Positions 17,840-25,329 of a stretch of 64,000 bases of DNA are shown one piece after another. Numbering within the stretch: position 1 is the first letter of the stretch; each line of letters opens with the position of its first letter. Source of the stretch: Pseudomonas sp. StFLB209 (GTDB taxonomy: Bacteria > Pseudomonadota > Gammaproteobacteria > Pseudomonadales > Pseudomonadaceae); NCBI RefSeq assembly GCF_000829415.1, contig NZ_AP014637.1, positions 806,001 through 870,000 on the forward strand, given 5' to 3'. The position numbers and the translations under genes were made by a program. The notes under the pieces are model-generated. The model saw only the letters and a program-made list of their open reading frames with translations. It made no database searches and had not been told where the DNA came from.

Positions 17840-17864
17840 GCGGGCCCGCAAGGCCCGCTTTTTT
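17840..17864 (+). terminator. Rho-independent terminator after the HPF-like gene
   Basis: GCGGGCC and GGCCCGC form a 7-bp stem with loop CGCAA, followed directly by TTTTTT. Confidence 0.88.
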
Positions 17865-18079
17865 GTGCCTGCGATTTACCGGCACCGTTGGTCGCAACTG
17901 GCTTGAAGCATGCATGCTGTTACGTCGTCTGCGGCATCAAACCGGTCGCTCATGTGCCACTGCATCATGAACATTACCGCTACCTTGCCATGACGGCCAA
18001 TTGCTGACCGCTTATCCGTCGCTGAGAACCAAAGGATATGAGCCCGGTCAACTTATGCAGAATCCATGAGCAGGTACCG

Positions 18080-18427
18080 ATGATGGACACCCCCGACAAT
18101 CCCTTTCAGTTGATCACTGACACGTTTGCCCCGCAGTACCGGGTGAACCTCAGCATTCAAGGGCTGGATGGCAGCATCATGCTGACCCTGTCGAACGAGT
18201 CTGGCGTGGTCGCCAAGCGGCTGATCAGCCCGCAGCAGCGCAATGAACCCAAACGCCTGCAGCGGCTGATAGAAAGCGTGCAATTCGGCATTGCCATCGA
18301 ACAGGGCCACAGCGCCGTGACTCTCCTTGAAGCCATGACCGACCAGGACCGCCTCAAGCAACTTGCAGCGCCAGCTCCACAGCGCAACTGGCTGAGCAAC
18401 CGCCCAAGCCTGGCGGTCGGCGTCTGA
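18080..18427 (+). CDS. DUF3509 family protein
   Basis: A 115-aa soluble protein (MMDTPDNPFQLITDTFAPQY, NLSIQGLDGSIMLTLSNESG) that I recognise as the Pseudomonas-specific DUF3509 family; its function is unknown. The start is the ATG at 18080 or the adjacent ATG at 18083, both behind GAGCAGG; the longer frame from 18038 has no ribosome-binding site. It is monocistronic, with a terminator just downstream. Confidence 0.72.
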   Translation: MMDTPDNPFQLITDTFAPQYRVNLSIQGLDGSIMLTLSNESGVVAKRLISPQQRNEPKRLQRLIESVQFGIAIEQGHSAVTLLEAMTDQDRLKQLAAPAPQRNWLSNRPSLAVGV

Positions 18428-18443
18428 AACCATGCTCCATAAC

Positions 18444-18472
18444 AAAGCCCGCTGCTCCAACAGCGGGCTTTT
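18444..18472. terminator. Bidirectional terminator
   Basis: AAAGCCCGCTG and CAGCGGGCTTT form an 11-bp stem around CTCCAA, with A/T runs on both sides. It lies between the convergent DUF3509 and psiE genes. Confidence 0.85.
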
Positions 18473-18490
18473 GCTAAAGGTGATCGTGCC

Positions 18491-18964
18491 TCACTTCTCC
18501 GTCACGTTATCGCCCACCTCTTCTCCCGAGGCATCGATCGCCTTGCTCGACGGGAATTGATAGGACGCATAACGCACCGCCAGCACCGACAGCGCCAGGA
18601 AGAAAATACCGCCACACAGGTACAACAGACCGATGTCCGGCGCCTTGTGGTGGGACACGTCGCCAATCAGGTAGCGGGTCAGCGCGGTGATGGCGATGTA
18701 CAGCAGAAAGCGGATTGGCAGGTGGTTGGTCTTGAAGTAAATCCCGACCATCGCCCCCAGCTCCAGATAGATGAACAGCAGCAGGATGTCATCGACACTG
18801 GCGTGGCGTTTGTCGACCATGTCCATGAACGCCATGATCGAAGCCCATGCCGTCACGGCGCCAATGGCAAACAGACCGAGATAGTGAAACCCCTCCACCA
18901 GCAGGTTGCCGATGGAGTTGGCACCATCGTGCATACGTTTACGGCTGTTGTTCGCCCATTTCAT
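18491..18964 (-). CDS. psiE: PsiE-family phosphate-starvation-inducible membrane protein
   Basis: A 157-aa inner-membrane protein with four hydrophobic helices (about residues 27-48, 62-78, 82-97, 110-130) and PsiE-typical segments (LLVEGFHYLGLFAIGAVTAW, LELGAMVGIYFKTNHLPIRF, ALTRYLIGD). E. coli PsiE is induced by phosphate starvation; its function is unknown. It is about 20 residues longer than the E. coli protein, mainly in a polar C-terminus. No Pho box was identified. Confidence 0.85.
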   Translation of the reverse strand: MKWANNSRKRMHDGANSIGNLLVEGFHYLGLFAIGAVTAWASIMAFMDMVDKRHASVDDILLLFIYLELGAMVGIYFKTNHLPIRFLLYIAITALTRYLIGDVSHHKAPDIGLLYLCGGIFFLALSVLAVRYASYQFPSSKAIDASGEEVGDNVTEK

Positions 18965-19146
18965 GCTCTGTTTCCTTAAAAACCAATCACAGTGTTGGCG
19001 CGGGCTTTGTAAAGCAGGAACAAGGCCATATCCAGTCCTTTGGGCGCGGTCAGTTGTCGCAAGGCAAAGCTTTGCCTATAAAAAGTGGTGTCTGGAAAAG
19101 AATGCACGGGCCACTTTCCACAAACGCAAAGATGGCTTATTCTTAC

Positions 19147-19166
19147 CACTGTATAAAAATACAGTT
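19147..19166. promoter_or_regulatory. LexA (SOS) box upstream of yebG
   Basis: CTGT-ATAAAAAT-ACAG at 19149-19164 matches the gammaproteobacterial LexA consensus CTGT-N8-ACAG perfectly in both half sites. It ends about 38 bp upstream of the yebG ATG, as expected for an SOS-repressed promoter. Confidence 0.9.
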
Positions 19167-19202
19167 AACCCATATCTGTCTGGAAGGCTTGTGAGGTGGT
19201 GA

Positions 19203-19466
19203 ATGGCCGTCGAAGTGGTATACCGCAGCAGCCGAGATCTGGAGCGCCTGTTCATGGATAAAGCCGAAGCTGATCGTCATGACAAGATGCTCGAACTCGC
19301 CGAGTTGCTGGCAACAGTGTTGAGCAAAGCCGTACCTTCGCTGAGCGAAGATCAGGTAGAAGAGGCCGGTATCTACATGGCCAAGAACCGTGATGTATTC
19401 GCCCGCGCCTTCAAGAGCCAGCCGGACGCCTTGAACGAGCTGTTCAATGATGCCGAATCCGAGTGA
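19203..19466 (+). CDS. yebG: YebG-family SOS-inducible protein
   Basis: An 87-aa protein opening MAVEVVYRSSRDLERLFMDK and carrying the DKMLELAELLATVL helix typical of YebG. E. coli yebG is a DNA-damage-inducible gene of the LexA regulon with no assigned activity. The ATG at 19203 follows GAGGTGG. A perfect LexA box lies upstream and a strong hairpin downstream, so it is an isolated SOS gene. Confidence 0.9.
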   Translation: MAVEVVYRSSRDLERLFMDKAEADRHDKMLELAELLATVLSKAVPSLSEDQVEEAGIYMAKNRDVFARAFKSQPDALNELFNDAESE

Positions 19467-19481
19467 CGGTTTGGCGACACG

Positions 19482-19518
19482 GTTGATCCGTCAGCGTCAC
19501 ACTGGCTGACGGATCAAC
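19482..19518. terminator. 14-bp perfect hairpin between yebG and the E2 gene
   Basis: GTTGATCCGTCAGC (19482-19495) pairs perfectly with GCTGACGGATCAAC (19505-19518). It lies between convergent genes and probably ends both transcripts, although there is no long U-run. Confidence 0.7.
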
Positions 19519-19530
19519 TGGCCATGGCCG

Positions 19531-20634
19531 TTACTCAGGCTGCTCCAGAGCCTGCACCAGCGCTTTGAAGAACCGCGCGGCCTCGCCGCCAGTCACTGCC
19601 CGGTGATCGAAAGACAGCGATAACGGCAGGATTGGATGAATCACCACAGCCCCGTCAACCGCCACCGGTTCATCACGAATGCCACCGGCGCCGAGTATCG
19701 CCACCTGTGGCGGCACCACGACCGGGTTGGCGTAGCGGCCGAACAAGGTGCCGAAGTTCGACAGGGTGATGGTCGCGCCCATCATTTCCTGAGGCGGAAT
19801 AGAGCGCGCCTTGACGTCTGCACGCAACCGGCTCAGCCCCTCCTTAAGGTCATCCGCCTGGCGATTGCCCACATCACGCAACACCGGCACGAACAAGCCA
19901 TCCGGCGTGTCCACGGCAATGCCCAGGTCCAGATGCTCGTGCTGGCGAATCGACAATGACTTGCCATCGAACCAACTGTTGAGCACCGGCTCGACCTTGC
20001 ACGCCTCAGCCATGGCCTTGCCCAGCCGCACCAACGGGTCACGGGCCTTGTCCCAGCGATGCAGGTCAGCATCGGCATACAGGGTCACTGGCACCACTTC
20101 AGCATGCGAGCGAGCCATATTGATCGCCATGCTGCGCCGTACGCCGCGCAGCTTCTGGCCACCAAAGCGGTCACGCTCGGCCTGGGCGGCGCGTTCAACA
20201 TCGGCGCGGCTGATCAGCCCGTCGCCACCAGTACCTGTCAGGCTGGCCAGTTCTACCCCCAATTGCCGGGCCAGTTGGCGGACTGCCGGCGTGGCGCGGG
20301 TGGCCAGGTGTTCACGGGTAGAGGGCGCCGCGCCGACAAAGAATTGATCCTCAAGGCTGCCACCGGCTTCAAGCTTGCCCACCACCGTACCGTTATCGCC
20401 CTCGCCTTCAAAGCCGATCAACGGTTCGCCCACATGCAGAATGTCGCCATCGCCACCAAACAGTTTACCTACCACGCCGTCATAGGGCGCCGGAATGTCC
20501 ACCAGCGCCTTGGCAGTCTCAACCGATACCAGCAACTGGTCAGCCTTTACGCTATCGCCCACCTTGACGTGCCACTGCACCACTTCGGCTTCTTGTAAAC
20601 CTTCGCCCAGATCGGGCAGTTTGAAAAATTTCAT
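19531..20634 (-). CDS. 2-oxo acid dehydrogenase E2 (dihydrolipoyl acyltransferase)
   Basis: A 367-aa E2 with a single lipoyl domain (about residues 1-78; lipoyl Lys in VETAKALVDIPAP), a short E1/E3-binding domain (about 118-155, TPAVRQLARQLGVELASLTG) and a catalytic domain. The usual active-site HxxxDG near the C-terminus reads HRAVTGG, with Thr in place of Asp. It is third in an E1alpha-E1beta-E2 operon, 18 bp after the E1beta stop, behind a GAGGAGG site. No E3 gene is adjacent, so a dihydrolipoamide dehydrogenase from elsewhere must serve. The set corresponds to the second pyruvate dehydrogenase-type locus of pseudomonads; the true substrate is not certain. Confidence 0.85.
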   Translation of the reverse strand: MKFFKLPDLGEGLQEAEVVQWHVKVGDSVKADQLLVSVETAKALVDIPAPYDGVVGKLFGGDGDILHVGEPLIGFEGEGDNGTVVGKLEAGGSLEDQFFVGAAPSTREHLATRATPAVRQLARQLGVELASLTGTGGDGLISRADVERAAQAERDRFGGQKLRGVRRSMAINMARSHAEVVPVTLYADADLHRWDKARDPLVRLGKAMAEACKVEPVLNSWFDGKSLSIRQHEHLDLGIAVDTPDGLFVPVLRDVGNRQADDLKEGLSRLRADVKARSIPPQEMMGATITLSNFGTLFGRYANPVVVPPQVAILGAGGIRDEPVAVDGAVVIHPILPLSLSFDHRAVTGGEAARFFKALVQALEQPE

Positions 20635-20652
20635 CGCAAACCTCCTCGGGTC

Positions 20653-21639
20653 TCAGGCGTATTCCAGCGCGGTGTCACAGGCGTGAAGAATGTCCTCGAC
20701 ACCAGGCATGTACAGCTGTTCCAGCCGGTACAGCGGCGGCGGGATGTCCGGGGCGGTGACGCGCTGGATCGGCGCATGCAGGTCGAGCAAGGCCCGTTCG
20801 TAAAGGCTGGCGGCGATCTCGGCGCCGACCCCGCAGGAACGCGGCGCCTCGTGAACAATCACACAGCGGCCAGTCTTGCGCACCGATGCTTCCAGAGTGT
20901 CGAGGTCCAGTGGCTTGATGCACGCCACATCAATGACTTCCGCCGACACCCCGCGCTCGGCCAGCGCCTGGGCGGCCTGCAGGGTCTCATGCACACTGGC
21001 GCCCCAACTCACCAGGGTGATATCGCTGCCCTCACGCAGGGTGAAGCAAGTGTCCAGAGGCAGGCGTTTGCCGTCATCGACCAGTGCTTGCGGGTTCATG
21101 CGATAGAGCCGGGTCGGCTCCAGGAAAATCACCGGGTCCGGGTCGTCGATAGCGGCCAGCAGCAGCCCGTAAGCGCGAGCCGGCGAAGAAGGAATCACCA
21201 CGCGTAGACCGGGAATGTGCGCAAACAGCGCCTCGGTGCTTTCACTATGGTGTTCCGGGGCACGAATACCCGCGCCCATTGGCGCACGCAGCACCATCGG
21301 GCAGGTCAGCCGGCCACGGGTACGGTTGCGCAGCCGGCTGGCATGGGACACCAGATGTTCCATGGCCGCATAGATAAAGCCCAGAAACTGGATTTCCAGC
21401 ACCGGCTTGAGGCCCTGCGCCGCCATGCCCACGGCCAGACCGCCAAGCATGGTTTCGGCCAGCGGCGAGTCGATCACGCGCTTGAAGCCAAAGCTCTCGC
21501 GCAGCCCTTGTGTGGCACGGAACACCCCGCCATTGACCCCGACATCTTCGCCCAGCACCACAATGTTTTCGTCTTCTGACATGGCCCGGTGCAAGGCCAG
21601 GTTGACCGCTTCGAGCAAGGTGATTTTTTCATTACTCAT
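20653..21639 (-). CDS. pdhB: 2-oxo acid dehydrogenase E1 beta subunit
   Basis: A 328-aa transketolase-like subunit. MSNEKITLLEAVNLALHRAM, then VLGEDVGVNGGVFRATQGL and FGFKRVIDSPLAE are family landmarks, with a C-terminal transketolase domain. Together with E1alpha it forms the thiamine-diphosphate decarboxylase of a 2-oxo acid dehydrogenase complex. Its ATG overlaps the E1alpha stop by 8 bp. Pyruvate versus branched-chain specificity cannot be decided from the sequence. Confidence 0.85.
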   Translation of the reverse strand: MSNEKITLLEAVNLALHRAMSEDENIVVLGEDVGVNGGVFRATQGLRESFGFKRVIDSPLAETMLGGLAVGMAAQGLKPVLEIQFLGFIYAAMEHLVSHASRLRNRTRGRLTCPMVLRAPMGAGIRAPEHHSESTEALFAHIPGLRVVIPSSPARAYGLLLAAIDDPDPVIFLEPTRLYRMNPQALVDDGKRLPLDTCFTLREGSDITLVSWGASVHETLQAAQALAERGVSAEVIDVACIKPLDLDTLEASVRKTGRCVIVHEAPRSCGVGAEIAASLYERALLDLHAPIQRVTAPDIPPPLYRLEQLYMPGVEDILHACDTALEYA

Positions 21640-22729
21640 GGTGTTCGCCTCCGCCACGCCGTGCGACCCGCTCCAGGAACCACTCACGCTGCTCGGCCAA
21701 GGCTGCCGGCCAGCGGGCATAGACGTGGTCCATCGCCGAAATGGCAGGTTGCAGCTCATGCGCCTCATAAGCATTGACCGCCTCCTGGATCAGCGCCTGG
21801 CACTCGCTGACCAGCGCCTGCTCACGGCCTTCGTCCCAGATGCCCTGGACGGCCATGAAACTCTGCAGACGCTTGATCGGCTCTTCGTTCCAGGCCTGGC
21901 GCACTTCATCAGCCGAACGGTAACGGGTGGCATCGTCGGCCGTGGTGTGGTCACCCAACCGATAACTCAGGCATTCCAGCACCACCGGGCCCTTGCCCTT
22001 GCGCGCCCGGTCGAGCGCCACCTGCATACGGTCGTAGACCGCGAGGATGTCGTTGCCATCGACCTGTTCACCCTGAAAGCCGGCGCCTATGGCCTTTTGC
22101 GCCAGGGTCGGTGCGCCGCACTGAATGCGCCGCGGCACAGAAATCGCCCACTGGTTGTTATTGATCACGAACACCACCGGCAACTGCCAAGCGCCAGCCA
22201 CATTAAGCGCTTCTAGAAAGTCGCCCTTGCTGGTCGCGCCGTCACCACAGGTGGTGACCGCCACTCGATGCTCGCCACGCACCTTGAAGGCGCTGGCCAC
22301 GCCACAGGCATGCAGCGCCTGGGTCGCAATCGGCACGCACAGCGGAAAGTCCTGGGCGACGCTGGGCTCGGCGTAGGCGCTACCGCGCTCGTCACCGCCC
22401 CAATACAGCAAAATCTCATCCATGCGCACCCCGCGCATCAGTTGCACGGCGGTGTCGCGGTAGTAAGGCACCAGCACGTCTTCGCCGCGCATCAGGCTGC
22501 CAATGGCCACGCCGATGGCTTCCTGACCAAGACACGGGGCAAAGGTGCCGATCCGGCCAGTGCGTTGCAAAGCGATGGTTTTCTGATCGAACAGCCGGGT
22601 CAGGACCATCTGCCGATAGAGGCGGGTCAGCAGATTGAAGTCGTCAGCCCAGGCGGGTAAAGGGGCAGTCAGTTGGCCGTCGGGGGCCAGGTAGCGGGTG
22701 TACGCCAGCTCACTCTTGTTATTGGACAT
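21632..22729 (-). CDS. pdhA: 2-oxo acid dehydrogenase E1 alpha subunit
   Basis: A 365-aa thiamine-diphosphate-binding subunit. The binding motif runs from GDGATSKGDFLEA (about residue 165) to VINNNQW about 25 residues later. GTFAPCLGQEAIGVA and YYRDTAVQLMRG are typical of E1alpha. It is first in the operon, with pdhB and E2 following. The 346-bp gap upstream (22730-23075) separates it from a divergent SirB1-like gene. Confidence 0.85.
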   Translation of the reverse strand: MSNNKSELAYTRYLAPDGQLTAPLPAWADDFNLLTRLYRQMVLTRLFDQKTIALQRTGRIGTFAPCLGQEAIGVAIGSLMRGEDVLVPYYRDTAVQLMRGVRMDEILLYWGGDERGSAYAEPSVAQDFPLCVPIATQALHACGVASAFKVRGEHRVAVTTCGDGATSKGDFLEALNVAGAWQLPVVFVINNNQWAISVPRRIQCGAPTLAQKAIGAGFQGEQVDGNDILAVYDRMQVALDRARKGKGPVVLECLSYRLGDHTTADDATRYRSADEVRQAWNEEPIKRLQSFMAVQGIWDEGREQALVSECQALIQEAVNAYEAHELQPAISAMDHVYARWPAALAEQREWFLERVARRGGGEHHE

Positions 22730-23075
22730 TGCCTACTCCAGACACGCAGGTCATGCGTGATAGTCGTGGTTCGCGGCTTGTGGCTGCATGGAACCGTCGA
22801 CAGCACCGGGTAATGGCGCCAGCCGACACTCATAAGGTGTTATGCCAAGGCCTGAGTGCTGCGCGCTTGGGAATCGGCATAGACCTATGTCAATCGTAGT
22901 CCGGTTCGGAAAATATGCGCGCTGGTGCTTGCGTCGAGATCCGCACGAGGCCTGATTCAGCGCACAACTTTTGAAAGCATTTAAACGCCGTGCTGAATGC
23001 ATCTGGCGCTGGACGAATATTGACCAGAGGACTAAAACAGAGGCGTGTCTGCAAACAATCACTGGGGGAACGGTC
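22730..23075. other. Divergent intergenic region between pdhA and the SirB1-like gene
   Basis: No gene can be supported here. It should hold both outward promoters, but no convincing -35/-10 pair, operator or hairpin stood out by eye. Confidence 0.5.
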
Positions 23076-23876
23076 ATGACGCCACGCCAACACTGCCTGA
23101 GGTGTTTGCAACGGACCCCGCCTGCGGTGTTCGAAGCCGCGCTATGGATCGGCGCCGAACACGACCCGACGTTTCTTCCCGACCATATCAATGACGATAT
23201 GGATCATCTGCTGCACGACATCAGCGTTGCATTGCCGGCGTTGCCGGCGGCAGAACTTGCCCAGCCACTGCTGCGTGAAATGAGCCATCTGGGCTTTCAG
23301 CGTGACGAATGGAACCCGCCCAAAGCCGAGTCTGCCCTGCTGCACCGGATCATCCAGCGGCGTCGCGGTCAGCCCTTGGGTATCGCCCTGATCGCAATGG
23401 AAATCGCACGACGCTTGAACATCGAGCTCGAAGGGGTGAATTTTCCCGGACACTTCCTGCTGCGCGTGCCGGGTGCCGATCATGTACTCGACCCATGCAA
23501 TGGCCGACGCCTGTATCCCAAAGATTGCCGTGAGCTGCTGGTCCGCCAGTTCGGCCCGGACATGCCGCTGCGCGCCGAACACATGATGCGCGCCAGCCCT
23601 TTGAGCCTGTTACAGCGCATGTCACGCAACCTGCGTCACCTGCATCAGATCAACGACGACTTTCTGGCCTCGCTGATGGATGCCAACCGGATCATGGAAC
23701 TGGGCCAGGCGACCAGCAGCGACCACATGGCCCGCGCCAGCCTGTACCAGACCCTCGACTGTCCGCAGGCGGAACGCTTCGACCTCGAGCATGCCCTGCT
23801 GCTGAGCGAAGACCCGTTGCAACGCCTGCGGCTGACCGAGCGTCTGAGCCAGCTGCCGGCCAGCCGCCTGCATTAA
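23076..23876 (+). CDS. SirB1/transglutaminase-like protein
   Basis: A 266-aa protein of the SirB1 (transglutaminase core 2) family: RRRGQPLGIALIAMEIARRL and LEGVNFPGHFLLRVPG followed by HVLDPCNGRRL are the recognisable core (about residues 100-145). The activity of the family is not established. The ATG at 23076 is chosen because the upstream frame lacks family features. Its last 4 bp overlap the convergent hypothetical gene at 23873. Confidence 0.8.
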   Translation: MTPRQHCLRCLQRTPPAVFEAALWIGAEHDPTFLPDHINDDMDHLLHDISVALPALPAAELAQPLLREMSHLGFQRDEWNPPKAESALLHRIIQRRRGQPLGIALIAMEIARRLNIELEGVNFPGHFLLRVPGADHVLDPCNGRRLYPKDCRELLVRQFGPDMPLRAEHMMRASPLSLLQRMSRNLRHLHQINDDFLASLMDANRIMELGQATSSDHMARASLYQTLDCPQAERFDLEHALLLSEDPLQRLRLTERLSQLPASRLH

Positions 23877-24436
23877 GGCGCCGTGGCATTGCGCGTCACC
23901 GGCCTCGTGCCGTTGCGCTCCTGTGCCTTGATCTTGACCATCTCCGGGCTATCGCCGGACTCGGCAAACACCCGCAGGTTCTGGACGATGTGAATGGTGC
24001 GGATGTAATCGGGCAACAGCGCCTCGGCATAGCGATCACCCCAGAGTGTTTTCTCCTTCATCTCGACGATGCGCTGGGCCAGAAACTCCAGAGCATTGAT
24101 CGGCTGATCGGCATTGATCACCTTGCCATTCTTGTCGAACTCCGCCCCGGCGCGGCTCATCAGGTCGGCAGTCAGGTTGTCGATCAGCCCGAACTTGTAC
24201 AACACCATGCCGGCTTTGCTGAGCTCTTTGGGAGTGATCTGTTCAGGATTGAAGTCCTTGAACAACGGCTTCATTCGTTGCCGCTCCATGGCCGGGGTAT
24301 TGAGTGCAATCGCGTTTTCACCGATTTCACGTAGTACCTGTCGGGCCTGTTCAGAAGAAGCGACGGGGGCGGTTTCGCGTGCCTTGGGCGTTCTGATCTC
24401 GACTTGCGGCATTTCACCCCATATGGAACTCACCAT
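23873..24436 (-). CDS. Hypothetical protein, lineage-specific
   Basis: A 187-aa soluble protein with no signal peptide or membrane segment. The centre is a helical repeat-like region (PEQITPKELSKAGMVLYKFG, AEFDKNGKVINADQPINALE) similar in style to Pseudomonas-restricted proteins of unknown function. The ATG at 24436 is backed by AGGAG at good spacing. It overlaps the SirB1-like gene tail to tail by 4 bp and borders the AT-richer patch. I cannot assign a function. Confidence 0.6.
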   Translation of the reverse strand: MVSSIWGEMPQVEIRTPKARETAPVASSEQARQVLREIGENAIALNTPAMERQRMKPLFKDFNPEQITPKELSKAGMVLYKFGLIDNLTADLMSRAGAEFDKNGKVINADQPINALEFLAQRIVEMKEKTLWGDRYAEALLPDYIRTIHIVQNLRVFAESGDSPEMVKIKAQERNGTRPVTRNATAP

Positions 24437-24789
24437 GAGAGCACTCCTGATCGCTAAAAGGATTCTCCTGTTCTATCGGCGCTTAGTACTTTTCGTGAAC
24501 GCCACTTTTAAAATCAAGACCGTACGTACAGCCCCGCCAGAAACTTCCCACGCAAAAACCCAGCCCACAATAAAAACCACCTGAACACGAAGCATGCCAA
24601 GTCTTTTGATAAGCACTGCACAACATCTAAAATCGAAGAATATTCCTACTAAATCTTCAGAGAGCGGACTACAACATTTTTTCGGAGAATATGTTTAAAG
24701 ATAAATTATCTCTCGACGCAAATAATTGCGTTGATCTATCCCCCGCCCACTGATGGGCCTGCAGCGCGAATAAAAACAAGGCATAAAAA
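24437..24789. other. AT-rich intergenic region
   Basis: This stretch is clearly AT-richer than the surrounding chromosome, with runs such as AAAATTTTTT-like segments and no frame worth calling. It contains the promoter regions of the flanking divergent genes. No IS end, repeat or att-like duplication was seen. Confidence 0.5.
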
Positions 24790-25233
24790 ATGAAAAAAGC
24801 ACTGTTCATCACATTGATTCTCGCATCGACTTACGGCCACGCCGCCCAAGACCGCATTGAAAAAGTCGCCAATCCCGGACAAATCAACATTGTAAAGGAC
24901 GGTAGTAGCGTCTCTCTCTTTTACATTCGGGTTTCAGACTTCCCGAAAGGAGTCGGAAGCAAGCCCAAAAAACTGAGCAAGATCGAGTGGCACACAACTC
25001 ATTACCCGGAAAACCTGAATGAAAAGGTCGAGCTTTGCTATTACCCACACGGCAGTACAACGGTAGAACTCTGTGAAAATATTAGCCCCAATGCCTCTGA
25101 CCATACCGAAATCTTCAACCAGCATGTCTTTGACTACTACTCTCGAGCAATGATCAGGCACAAGATAAAGGGAGGAAAAAAACCTGGGCGACCTGCCGGA
25201 CAAGACAAAATTGTTTTCCATTATACCTATTGA
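24790..25233 (+). CDS. Secreted hypothetical protein, possibly FlhE-like
   Basis: A 147-aa protein with an obvious signal peptide (MKKALFITLILASTYGHA, cut before AQD). The mature part has two Cys spaced as in VELCYYPHGSTTVELCENIS and a C-terminal IVFHYTY, loosely reminiscent of periplasmic FlhE-type proteins (a paired-Cys strand, later HxxxG loop, final N/HY strand). Similarity is too weak to name it. Codon use is AT-rich compared with neighbours, suggesting acquisition. A hairpin terminator follows. Confidence 0.6.
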   Translation: MKKALFITLILASTYGHAAQDRIEKVANPGQINIVKDGSSVSLFYIRVSDFPKGVGSKPKKLSKIEWHTTHYPENLNEKVELCYYPHGSTTVELCENISPNASDHTEIFNQHVFDYYSRAMIRHKIKGGKKPGRPAGQDKIVFHYTY

Positions 25234-25244
25234 CTCACCCCGAG

Positions 25245-25264
25245 GCCCGGTAGCTTTACCGGGC
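25245..25264 (+). terminator. Terminator hairpin
   Basis: GCCCGGTA and TACCGGGC form an 8-bp stem with a 4-base loop, followed by TTCATTC, just after the secreted hypothetical gene. Confidence 0.7.
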
Positions 25265-25329
25265 TTCATTCACAAGTAGTGCCACCAAAAATCTCACAAG
25301 GGTGCTCCCTTCATCAATGAGTAATCACA

